Source: an uncultured Bacteroidota bacterium (GTDB lineage Bacteria > Bacteroidota > Bacteroidia > Bacteroidales > SZUA-534). From it: 5,965 nt of DNA. Made by a program: the position numbers and the translations under genes. The DNA is taken from contig CALBPW010000286.1 of the NCBI GenBank assembly GCA_937899145.1, forward strand, positions 1 through 5,965, given 5' to 3'. The notes under the pieces are model-generated. The model ran no database searches and was not told the origin of the DNA. It saw only the letters and a program-made list of their open reading frames with translations. Shown here one piece after another: positions 1-5,965 of this stretch (its first letter is position 1; each line of letters opens with the position of its first letter).

Positions 1-964
1 TTAGGTATGCTTCCTGATTCACAAATTCATTCTCAATGCAGTTTCGTATAACTGTGTCAATGAGCCTATCAGACTTAACGACGGCAGTAAACTTATCATC
101 CTGGAAGTATTTCAGACTGCTCTCCAAAGCATCGTTCTCAAAGATTTCTTCATTGAAAATGCGCATGTATGAATCGTGATGCCGGTCCCATAGTTTATTA
201 AAGGCCTGTATGAACAGGTAGTAGTCATATTCACCGTAATCCAACACCAAATCTCCATATCGGCCTTTGTGGTCAAGAAAATCAAAGATTTCTTTTTCAG
301 GAATATCCCCCTGGCCGCTGGAAAGGTCAGCCCTGTTGTGAATAGTGTTTGTTAATCGCTGAAGGAAACTCTCAGCGAAACTATAATCCGCCATGAGCTG
401 CTCAAGTAAATAATTCGATAGCCGTTCCAAATCTGGGTCATAATCGCCGCGCAGTATTTCAAAGAGCTGTTGAACATCTTTGTCGAAGAAAAGACCATAT
501 TCTTCTGAAAAGAATGATTGGATGTCTTGGAGTAAAGAGTCGGAGAACGGCCTTGTCCTGTATTCCGCCGGTAAGCATTTCTGCTTGAGGGACCATTCCA
601 TCAGGCTTTGAGGGTCATCAGTATAGCAGAATGGATTGGTCCTGCACCCGTTTGTGATAATACCGAGCAGTATCAGTTTCACTATGGTTTCTTTGTCCTG
701 CGGCGTTCCCCACACAATTCCATAGATATCTGTTCCCATTTGATATGCAAAGGCTACAGCTTCACCAGTGGTAAGCATGTATTTATGGTTATTTTTCGCT
801 TTGCTCTGATTATCTATCACTCTGCTGTATTTCAAAATACCAGAGTAATCTGTTGGCTGAATTCCACATTGTTTAGCCATCTCATATTTATGCCACCCTT
901 GGCTAAGACGATATTCTTCTAACCTCTGACGTATGAGTTCCCGGTATAGCAAAACATAATTCAT
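1..964 (-). CDS. XRE-like helix-turn-helix protein, C-terminus cut by window edge
   Basis: Reading the minus strand from the ATG at 964-962 gives 321 codons without a stop, leaving the window at its left edge, so the C-terminus is missing. Residues about 8-86 look like a divergent Cro/C1-type DNA-binding domain: a basic first helix (RELIRQRLEEYR), the turn-containing stretch KYEMAKQCGIQPTDYSGILK at 26-45, and a closing segment at 64-86 (LTTGEAVAFAYQMG, then IYGIVWG) resembling the last helices of XRE repressors. The remaining ~235 residues are acidic and aromatic-rich, with no predicted membrane segment and no domain I recognise. The start is supported by GGGAGG seven bases upstream and a well-spaced promoter. 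The gene is divergent from the frame at 1171, an arrangement common for regulators in phages, plasmids and integrative elements. A regulatory role is inferred from the N-terminus only. The strong Shine-Dalgarno and residue style suggest a Firmicutes origin. Confidence 0.72.
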   Translation of the reverse strand, partial: MNYVLLYRELIRQRLEEYRLSQGWHKYEMAKQCGIQPTDYSGILKYSRVIDNQSKAKNNHKYMLTTGEAVAFAYQMGTDIYGIVWGTPQDKETIVKLILLGIITNGCRTNPFCYTDDPQSLMEWSLKQKCLPAEYRTRPFSDSLLQDIQSFFSEEYGLFFDKDVQQLFEILRGDYDPDLERLSNYLLEQLMADYSFAESFLQRLTNTIHNRADLSSGQGDIPEKEIFDFLDHKGRYGDLVLDYGEYDYYLFIQAFNKLWDRHHDSYMRIFNEEIFENDALESSLKYFQDDKFTAVVKSDRLIDTVIRNCIENEFVNQEAYL

Positions 965-971
965 GACAATG

Positions 972-979
972 CACCTCCC
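972..979 (-). promoter_or_regulatory. Shine-Dalgarno of the HTH gene
   Basis: The minus strand reads GGGAGGTG, ending seven bases before the ATG at 964-962. It is a near-ideal Shine-Dalgarno sequence and fixes the start of the HTH gene. Such strong sites are typical of Firmicutes and contrast with the sensor gene at 3272, which has none. Confidence 0.8.
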
Positions 980-988
980 GTAAAACCC

Positions 989-1017
989 ATCATACAAAAA
1001 CTTAGGGAAAAAATCAA
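989..1017 (-). promoter_or_regulatory. Sigma-70-type promoter for the HTH gene
   Basis: On the minus strand there is a -35 box TTGATT (1017-1012), exactly 17 bases of spacer, and a -10 box TATGAT (994-989). Each hexamer differs from consensus (TTGACA, TATAAT) at one or two positions. Initiation would fall near 982, giving a leader of under 20 bases that carries the Shine-Dalgarno. The call rests on sequence match and position only. Confidence 0.6.
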
Positions 1018-1157
1018 AATATCGCCCTAAAATTCCGAATGGATTCTTGGAAAAAGGCTTGTATACTTAAAGCATCAGGAACGCCAAACGGCCATTGGCA
1101 CTGAAATATAGATAAGAGCAGCCACGGGCTCCGCCATGGAGTTGCTCCTGGTTGCAG

Positions 1158-1163
1158 AAAGGA
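1158..1163 (+). promoter_or_regulatory. Shine-Dalgarno of the chimeric frame at 1171
   Basis: AAAGGA lies seven bases before the ATG at 1171 and supports that start codon. It belongs to the left-hand, Firmicutes-like part of the window. It says nothing about how the ClpB part was originally translated, since the natural ClpB start is not present. Confidence 0.6.
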
Positions 1164-1170
1164 ATTTACT

Positions 1171-1500
1171 ATGACCGGCACAAGAGCCGAAACGCTCAAG
1201 GAGATAACTGAAGACTACTTGAGCACAATGAATACAATTAATCCACCCACGCCGGCGGATATACAGAGAGGCATCCTGGATGCAGTTACACTGCAGTTCC
1301 AGTTGGAGAACACGAACCGGGTAAACGGTAACAAATGGAGCATCCCTCAGTCTTTGCAGCCAGTCCAGATTGCTATGGTTCTGCTTCACCTTTATCCTTT
1401 TGCGAGGATTGCATTTGCAGGCCTGGATGAAGACGATGAGTATGACATGCTTGCCGTTTATCAGTGGGATGGTCCCGATAAGGGCCTGTACGTTACTGAG
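1171..1500 (+). pseudogene. N-terminal fragment of a Firmicutes phage/plasmid-type protein (possibly primase)
   Basis: The first ~110 codons of the chimeric frame do not resemble ClpB: there is no Clp N-domain repeat and no GEPGVGKT-type Walker A. They read as a separate soluble N-terminal region with a helical start (TRAETLKEITEDYL), a PVQIAMVLLHLYPFARI segment at about 68-82, and YDMLAVYQWDGPDKGLYVTED at 91-111. The pattern YD-LLA-VYQ followed by G-YVT reminds me of the N-terminus of P4-type phage/plasmid primases in Firmicutes mobile elements. That is memory of a pattern, not a search result, and it stays tentative. The fragment has its own Shine-Dalgarno and is divergent from a regulator-like gene, which fits a mobile-element origin. 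Its natural C-terminal part, where any catalytic domain would lie, is absent because the sequence switches to ClpB. Confidence 0.4.
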
Positions 1501-3114
1501 GATAAAGCTCTTGAGCGTCGATTCCAAATCGTGATGGTTGACGAACCTGATATAAATAGCTCAATATCAATACTTCGTGGATTGAAAGAACGATACGAGA
1601 TGCATCACAAAGTGCAAATTCTTGACGACGCAATTATTGCAGCTGTCGAACTCTCGAACCGCTATATCACTGATCGTTTCCTGCCCGACAAAGCCATCGA
1701 TTTGGTTGACGAAGCCGCGTCAAAACTGCGTTTGGAGATGAACTCAGTTCCGTACGACATCGATGAACTGCAACGCGACATTATGCAACTCGAAATTGAG
1801 CGCGAAGCTATTAAACGCGAAGGTAATAATCAGAAAATCAAATTGATAGAGCAGGAACTGAATGTGAAAAATAGTGAGTTGACATCGAAAATGGCAAAAT
1901 GGAAATCGGAGAAAACCATTTTGGAAAACATTCAGAACAATAAGAAAAAGATTGAAGACCTTAAATATGAGGCGGATAGAGCCGAACGTGCCGGCGATTA
2001 TGGCAAGGTTGCCGAAATCAGATACGGACGAATTAAGGAATGTGAAAATGAAATTGAAAGGCAAAAGGCTCAATTGCAATCAGATAACGCAATGATTCGC
2101 GAGGTGGTTACGCCTGAAGATATTGCCGAAGTGGTGTCAAAATGGACTCACATTCCAGTTACAAAAATGATGCAAAGTGAGCGTGAAAAACTTGTCAACC
2201 TTGAGGCTGAACTGCACAAGCGAGTTATAGGGCAAGACCAGGCTATCGAGGCTATTGCAAACGCTGTCCGCCGCAGTCGTGCCGGCTTGCAAGATGCCAA
2301 CAAACCTATCGGCTCGTTCATCTTTTTGGGTACAACGGGCGTTGGCAAAACTGAGTTGGCAAAGGCTTTGGCTGGATTCCTCTTCAACGACGAAAACCAA
2401 ATGACGCGTATTGATATGTCGGAGTATCAAGAGCGGCACTCGGTTTCAAGGTTGATTGGCGCGCCTCCGGGATACGTTGGCTACGACGAAGGCGGACAAC
2501 TAACTGAGGCCGTCCGTCGCAAACCTTACTCGGTTGTTTTGCTCGACGAGATTGAAAAAGCCCACCCTGATGTGTTCAACATATTACTGCAAGTGCTTGA
2601 CGACGGGCGACTTACCGATAACAAAGGACGTACTGTCAATTTTAAAAACACCATTATAATAATGACATCGAATTTAGGCTCCGATATTATTCAGCAAGAA
2701 TTTGCTAAAATGAACGAAACCAATAAGTCGCAAGTGATTGAATCGGCACAAAGCAAAGTGATGGAACTATTGCGGGCATCGGTTAAACCGGAATTCTTGA
2801 ATCGTATTGATGAGATTATTATGTTCTCGCCATTGTTCAAAAACGATGTCCGTGAGATTGTTAAACTGCAAATTGCAAAAATGGCGGAGCGTCTTGCTAA
2901 AAACGACATCAGCATTGAGGCTACCGGCCAAGCCATCGACTTAATTGCAACCGATGGTTACGATGTTACACTTGGAGCTCGTCCAATCAAGCGACTGATT
3001 GAACGTTCAATACTAAATCCGCTATCAACAGCCATAATTAAAGGCGGTGTTGATAATACGAAAAAGATTGTGATTGATGCTGAAAATGGAGCTATAAAAC
3101 TGATTAACAAATAA
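1171..3114 (+). CDS. clpB: ClpB disaggregase C-terminal two-thirds fused to a foreign N-terminus (chimeric frame)
   Basis: ClpB is a cytoplasmic hexameric AAA+ chaperone that, with DnaK, threads aggregated proteins through its pore using ATP. Codons ~111-647 are ClpB. They begin at DKALERRFQ, where R116-R117 match the NBD1 arginine fingers (R331/R332 in E. coli). Next come the NBD1 small-domain segment (PDKAIDLVDEAASKLR, 172-187), the charged coiled-coil middle domain (~195-305) and a complete NBD2: Walker A GTTGVGKT 387-394, pore loop GYVGY 434-438, Walker B VVLLDE 455-460, sensor-1 N501, arginine finger R545, sensor-2 GAR 602-604. About 325 N-terminal residues of a normal ~860-residue ClpB are missing, namely the substrate-binding N-domain and the NBD1 Walker A and B motifs. 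About 110 unrelated residues replace them. As written the product could not hydrolyse ATP at NBD1. The stop at 3112-3114 is followed by a terminator, so the 3' end is natural. I infer that a Bacteroidota clpB has been joined artificially or by recombination to other DNA. Confidence 0.9.
   Translation: MTGTRAETLKEITEDYLSTMNTINPPTPADIQRGILDAVTLQFQLENTNRVNGNKWSIPQSLQPVQIAMVLLHLYPFARIAFAGLDEDDEYDMLAVYQWDGPDKGLYVTEDKALERRFQIVMVDEPDINSSISILRGLKERYEMHHKVQILDDAIIAAVELSNRYITDRFLPDKAIDLVDEAASKLRLEMNSVPYDIDELQRDIMQLEIEREAIKREGNNQKIKLIEQELNVKNSELTSKMAKWKSEKTILENIQNNKKKIEDLKYEADRAERAGDYGKVAEIRYGRIKECENEIERQKAQLQSDNAMIREVVTPEDIAEVVSKWTHIPVTKMMQSEREKLVNLEAELHKRVIGQDQAIEAIANAVRRSRAGLQDANKPIGSFIFLGTTGVGKTELAKALAGFLFNDENQMTRIDMSEYQERHSVSRLIGAPPGYVGYDEGGQLTEAVRRKPYSVVLLDEIEKAHPDVFNILLQVLDDGRLTDNKGRTVNFKNTIIIMTSNLGSDIIQQEFAKMNETNKSQVIESAQSKVMELLRASVKPEFLNRIDEIIMFSPLFKNDVREIVKLQIAKMAERLAKNDISIEATGQAIDLIATDGYDVTLGARPIKRLIERSILNPLSTAIIKGGVDNTKKIVIDAENGAIKLINK
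1480..1515. other. Chimeric junction: accessory Firmicutes-like DNA to Bacteroidota clpB
   Basis: Recognisable ClpB sequence starts at codon 111-112 (about 1501-1504). Immediately upstream, the residues GLYVTE have no counterpart in ClpB, where the family normally has a YRKYIEKDKALERRFQ-like stretch. The shared acidic/lysine residues (ED/KDK) blur the exact base, so a short stretch of microhomology may sit at the join. No insertion sequence, terminal repeat or attachment-site-like repeat is visible here. Ribosome-binding style and protein affinities differ on the two sides. An assembly or amplification chimera is my preferred reading; true illegitimate recombination cannot be excluded. Confidence 0.7.
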
Positions 3115-3132
3115 ATTGCTCTATAGAAAAAG

Positions 3133-3171
3133 AAAAGCAGTATTCATAAATTTTTTGAATACTGCTTTTTT
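3133..3171 (+). terminator. Rho-independent terminator after clpB
   Basis: A perfect 14-base-pair inverted repeat (AAAAGCAGTATTCA at 3133-3146, TGAATACTGCTTTT at 3156-3169) encloses a 9-base A/T loop, and the 3' arm runs into a T-tract at 3166-3171. It begins 18 bases after the clpB stop codon. The A-run upstream of the stem means it could also work on the opposite strand. It separates clpB from the sensor gene, so these are probably independent transcription units. Confidence 0.9.
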
Positions 3172-3236
3172 ATTTAATGTTGTTACGTACTTTTTGTTCT
3201 ACGTTTCTGATTTTTTCTTAAAATAGCAATCCGAAA

Positions 3237-3244
3237 TATTTTTG
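3237..3244 (+). promoter_or_regulatory. Candidate Bacteroidota-type -7 box for the sensor gene
   Basis: TATTTTTG matches the Bacteroidota primary-sigma -7 consensus TAnnTTTG and ends 27 bases before the ATG at 3272. I find no clean TTTG -33 box at the expected distance; the T-rich stretch around 3211-3217 is the nearest. The region is very A/T-rich, so a chance match is possible. Confidence 0.4.
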
Positions 3245-3271
3245 TAAGATTGTAAATTAAATTCAATATAA

Positions 3272-5965
3272 ATGGAAAATAAAGAGCAAGACCAATCAAA
3301 ACAAAGAAGAAAAAGAAGAATTGGCACCCAACTCACTATAACAATAGTACTACTTTGTGCAAGCATCTGTGTGGCTTTAACAATAGTAGCAGGCAAATTG
3401 AGCCATAAAGCTATCAGCAACGAGATGCTTCAAACCCTGTCGCGCGAGGTAGAATGTATTAGTAACGAAGTTTACCAACTAACTGTCGCAAGGCAAAAAC
3501 AAGTGGCAGTTATGGCAAATGTTGACCAAATCAGAAAGTTGCAAGAAATTAACCTCGACGACGAAGCGACAATCGATGTGGTTACAATGCTTAAAAATTC
3601 GCTTGCCGGCGATGCCGACATCAATCGGTTTGTGCTAATCAACACCACAGGTGAAGGTATGACAACCGAATATAACCCTGTCAATCTTGTTGAGCGTCTT
3701 TATTTTAAACAATACAAAGAAGGACAATCGCCACAACCCGATTGTATTATCAGTAAAACATCTGGTAAACAGACAGTTATGTACAGCGCGCCAATTCGCA
3801 ATATTGATGGCGTAAATATAGGTTTGCTCTGCACAGGCGTTGACGCACACGCATTCTCCGACATTGTGCGCAATATTAATGTCGGAACCGAGCATCCAAT
3901 AATCATAAAATATAACGGACAGTTTATCGCAAGCAAAGATGCTGAGTTGGTAATGTCGGGCGCAAACCTGTTTGATGTTAGCACATGTGGCGAAGCATTG
4001 AAAACAATGATTGGCGACACCACAATAACAGCCGTTATTGATGATGGCGAAATTGAAAAAATTTACTCATTCACACCAGTAAAAAACACACCTTGGTATG
4101 TCGGCATCAGCTTACGCACCGACGAGGCTTTGAGTGGATACTCACGCCTTTCGCGCCTGCTTTTATTGGTTTGTTTTATCTTAATTGTTGTTAGCATGGT
4201 GATAGCTCAACATTTAGGAAAGATGATAAGCAATCCAATTAAGATAATAATTGACCGATTGAAAGAAATGTCGCTTGGTGTTTTGCAAAAAGTGGAATTG
4301 AAAAAAAATCGTTTTAGCGAGATAGACGAAATATATGGCACCACCAACAATGTTATTGACGGCTTATCAAAAGCGGCAGAATTTGCCGATAACATTGGAA
4401 AAGGAAATTTAGACGCCGAATTTGAACGTCTTAGCGCCGATGATAACTTAGGAACCAACCTGCTACTTATGCGTAAGCGTTTGCAAGACGCCGAAAAAGA
4501 AAACGCAAAACGCAAAATTGAGGACGAAAAAGTTAATTGGGCTACTCTTGGACTTGCAAAATTCGGAGAAATATTACATACTGATAATCAGAATATTAAC
4601 GACCTTTCGTACGAAATTCTGCGCAATCTTATAAAATACATCGATGTTAATCAAGGAGCTATTTATGTGCTTGATGATTCGGGAGAAGAACCAGTATATG
4701 AAATGACATCGGCTATTGCTTACGACCGTCGGAAATTTATGCAAAAACGCTTTGCCGTTGGCGAAGATCTTGTCGGACGTTGCGCTTACGAGCACAAAAC
4801 CATCTACATGACCGATATACCGGAAAACTACATCACTATAACCTCCGGAATGGGCAGCGCCACCGCGTCGGCATTGTTGCTTGTACCATTGGTTATCGAA
4901 GATAAAGTGTTCGGTATCATTGAGTTAGCATCGTTTAATAAACTTGAAGACTACAAGATAAGTTTTGTTGAAAAACTTGCTGAAAGCATAGCATCAACAA
5001 TATCAACGGTGAAAGTGAACGAGCGTACAAACGAATTGCTGAAACAATCGAAAGTGCAAGCGGAAGAATTGGCATCGCAAGAAGAAGAAATGCGCCAGAA
5101 CATGGAGGAACTCCAAGCCACACAAGAAGAAGCGGCCCGCCGCGACAACGAAACAAGTTCAATAATGAATGTCATAAATCAGAAATTGATTGTTATTGAA
5201 TACGATACCGATGGCAATATTACAAATGCAAATGCCGCATACTCTGAATTGGTTAATCTGCCGATAGATAGCATTATCGGACAAAAAGCTGCCGAGGGAA
5301 TGGAAATGGATTCGGCGCAACATAAAAACTACAATCAACTTTGGAGTAATCTGCAAAAAGGCGTTGGCGGTTCAATAACAAGCCATATCACTCTGAATGG
5401 CAGTAATTTATGGCTGAACGAAACCTACACGCCGATTATCGAACCATTAGAAACCAAACCATACAAGATTGTTAAAATTGCAGTCAACATAACCGAACGG
5501 ATGGTTGCACACCAGACAATCAATAATTTACAAACCGAATCGGCTACAAAAGACGCTAAAATAGCAGAACTTGAAAGTAAACTTGAAACTGCGCAAACTG
5601 GGGTTGTCAAACCTAAAGACGAACCTAAAAAGGTTAAAAAACAAAAGGTTGCAATTAAAACTGACGAAACGGAATTCAACGCCGAAGTTGGCGAACAACC
5701 GCTGATTGAATGGAACGACAATTGCATAACCGGCAATGAGGAGTTTGACGACCAACGAAAACAATTGTCAACGCTTGCAAACGCAATGTACTCAGCGTTC
5801 AAAAATGCTAAATCGAAAAAGGAAATGAAAGACACGCTACGTAGCTTAATCGATTTTGCGTCGTACCATTTTGGAGCCGTTGAAAACTATATTAATGAAA
5901 TTGATTACAACGATAAAGACACATTCAAATTGGCATTCGATAACTTTATCGCAAAATTGGAATCG
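3272..5965 (+). CDS. Membrane sensor: dCache-HAMP-GAF-PAS with degenerate hemerythrin-like domain, C-terminus cut by window edge
   Basis: The frame has 898 codons and is still open at the right edge. The ATG at 3272 directly follows an in-frame TAA (3269-3271), and the next Met codon lies beyond the first membrane helix, which fixes the start. There is no Shine-Dalgarno, as is usual in Bacteroidota. Order: basic tail 1-16; TM1 ~21-41; periplasmic dCache-type ligand-binding domain ~44-290, with RLYFKQY near 142, ISKTSGK near 160 and TPWY 273-276; TM2 ~296-312; HAMP ~313-370 with a second HAMP-like segment to ~410; GAF ~440-585; coiled coil with EEEMRQNMEELQATQEEA ~604-621; PAS ~632-745 ending in NITER; second coiled coil; Lys/Glu-rich linker; hemerythrin-like domain from W814. 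It probably senses an external small molecule and an internal signal and relays them through coiled coils. No kinase, cyclase or methyl-accepting output is visible before the edge, so the output is unknown. The hemerythrin part lacks most metal ligands. Confidence 0.88.
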   Translation, partial: MENKEQDQSKQRRKRRIGTQLTITIVLLCASICVALTIVAGKLSHKAISNEMLQTLSREVECISNEVYQLTVARQKQVAVMANVDQIRKLQEINLDDEATIDVVTMLKNSLAGDADINRFVLINTTGEGMTTEYNPVNLVERLYFKQYKEGQSPQPDCIISKTSGKQTVMYSAPIRNIDGVNIGLLCTGVDAHAFSDIVRNINVGTEHPIIIKYNGQFIASKDAELVMSGANLFDVSTCGEALKTMIGDTTITAVIDDGEIEKIYSFTPVKNTPWYVGISLRTDEALSGYSRLSRLLLLVCFILIVVSMVIAQHLGKMISNPIKIIIDRLKEMSLGVLQKVELKKNRFSEIDEIYGTTNNVIDGLSKAAEFADNIGKGNLDAEFERLSADDNLGTNLLLMRKRLQDAEKENAKRKIEDEKVNWATLGLAKFGEILHTDNQNINDLSYEILRNLIKYIDVNQGAIYVLDDSGEEPVYEMTSAIAYDRRKFMQKRFAVGEDLVGRCAYEHKTIYMTDIPENYITITSGMGSATASALLLVPLVIEDKVFGIIELASFNKLEDYKISFVEKLAESIASTISTVKVNERTNELLKQSKVQAEELASQEEEMRQNMEELQATQEEAARRDNETSSIMNVINQKLIVIEYDTDGNITNANAAYSELVNLPIDSIIGQKAAEGMEMDSAQHKNYNQLWSNLQKGVGGSITSHITLNGSNLWLNETYTPIIEPLETKPYKIVKIAVNITERMVAHQTINNLQTESATKDAKIAELESKLETAQTGVVKPKDEPKKVKKQKVAIKTDETEFNAEVGEQPLIEWNDNCITGNEEFDDQRKQLSTLANAMYSAFKNAKSKKEMKDTLRSLIDFASYHFGAVENYINEIDYNDKDTFKLAFDNFIAKLES
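5699..5965 (+). other. Hemerythrin-like domain lacking most di-iron ligands (within the sensor gene)
   Basis: Residues ~810-898 of the sensor follow the bacteriohemerythrin pattern: PLIEWND near 810-816, EEFDDQRKQL near 824-833 in place of the usual EIDEQHKKL, and YHF at 865-867. Known ligand positions in single-domain bacteriohemerythrin (Methylococcus numbering) are H22, H56, E60, H75 and H79, then a His and Asp further on. Aligned by motif and spacing, these become R829, H866, V870, F885 and F889. The 19-residue gap from H866 to F885 and the four-residue gap to F889 match the family exactly. Only one of the five visible ligands remains, so a di-iron, oxygen-binding site is not expected. 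The last two ligand positions lie beyond the window. Confidence 0.72.

Noticed and set aside
608..922. Plus-strand open frame of 104 codons opposite the HTH gene.
   Set aside because: It lies wholly antisense to a longer frame that has a promoter, a strong Shine-Dalgarno and a recognisable domain. Its own protein shows no family features.
1062..1067. TATACT on the plus strand, a possible -10 box for the gene at 1171.
   Set aside because: No -35-like hexamer lies 16-18 bases upstream (the nearest TTGGAA is only 9 bases away) and the leader would be about 100 bases, so I do not call a promoter.
1083..1099. Inverted repeat GCCAA/TTGGC with a 7-base spacer in the divergent intergenic region, a possible operator.
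   Set aside because: Five-base arms are easily found by chance, there is no second copy, and it does not overlap the minus-strand promoter.
1075..1527. Minus-strand open frame of 150 codons opposite the start of the chimeric frame.
   Set aside because: It spans the proposed junction, has no good ribosome binding site that I can see, and yields a Cys-rich protein of no recognisable type. Best explained as a shadow frame.
2329..2352. NBD2 Walker A reads GTTGVGKT instead of the usual GPTGVGKT.
   Set aside because: The Lys and Thr that bind nucleotide are intact, and I recall Thr at this position as common in Bacteroidota ClpB, so it is lineage variation rather than damage.
5425..5835. Minus-strand open frame of 136 codons opposite the PAS/hemerythrin region, Ser/Phe-rich and superficially membrane-like.
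   Set aside because: It is the antisense of a Lys/Glu/Asn-rich coding region, which naturally gives Phe/Ser/Leu-rich shadows. The plus-strand frame has clear domains here.

Overview
The window looks like two unrelated pieces of DNA joined inside one open reading frame. Roughly positions 1-1500 read like accessory DNA from a Firmicutes (Clostridia-type) bacterium: strong Shine-Dalgarno sequences (GGGAGG, AAAGGA), a sigma-70-type promoter with a 17-base spacer, and a divergent gene pair. Roughly 1500-5965 read like a Bacteroidales chromosome: a ClpB remainder of the Bacteroidota type, a start codon with no Shine-Dalgarno, a TAnnTTTG-type -7 box, and a multidomain sensor of a type I associate with Bacteroidota. 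These assignments rest on recognition, not on a search.

Layout. (1) Positions 1-964, minus strand: the first 321 codons of a protein with a Cro/C1 (XRE)-like helix-turn-helix N-terminus and a long unrecognised C-terminal part, running off the left edge, with its own promoter and ribosome binding site. (2) Positions 965-1170: a 206-base divergent intergenic region. (3) Positions 1171-3114, plus strand: a 647-codon chimeric frame. Its first ~110 codons resemble the N-terminus of a Firmicutes phage/plasmid-type protein (possibly a primase). From codon ~111 it is ClpB, entered just before the NBD1 arginine-finger pair and continuing through the coiled-coil middle domain and a complete second AAA+ module to the natural stop. 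The ClpB N-domain and the NBD1 Walker A and B motifs are absent. (4) Positions 3133-3171: a strong intrinsic terminator. (5) Positions 3272-5965, plus strand: the first 898 codons of a membrane sensor with the order TM, dCache, TM, HAMP, GAF, coiled coil, PAS, coiled coil, hemerythrin-like, open at the right edge.

The two halves show no functional link. The simplest reading is an assembly or amplification chimera with its join near 1480-1515; a genuine recombination is the alternative. The most interesting observation that does not depend on the join is that the hemerythrin-like domain of the sensor has lost four of the five metal-ligand positions visible before the window ends (only His866 remains). 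It is therefore probably a non-metal 'pseudo-hemerythrin' module.
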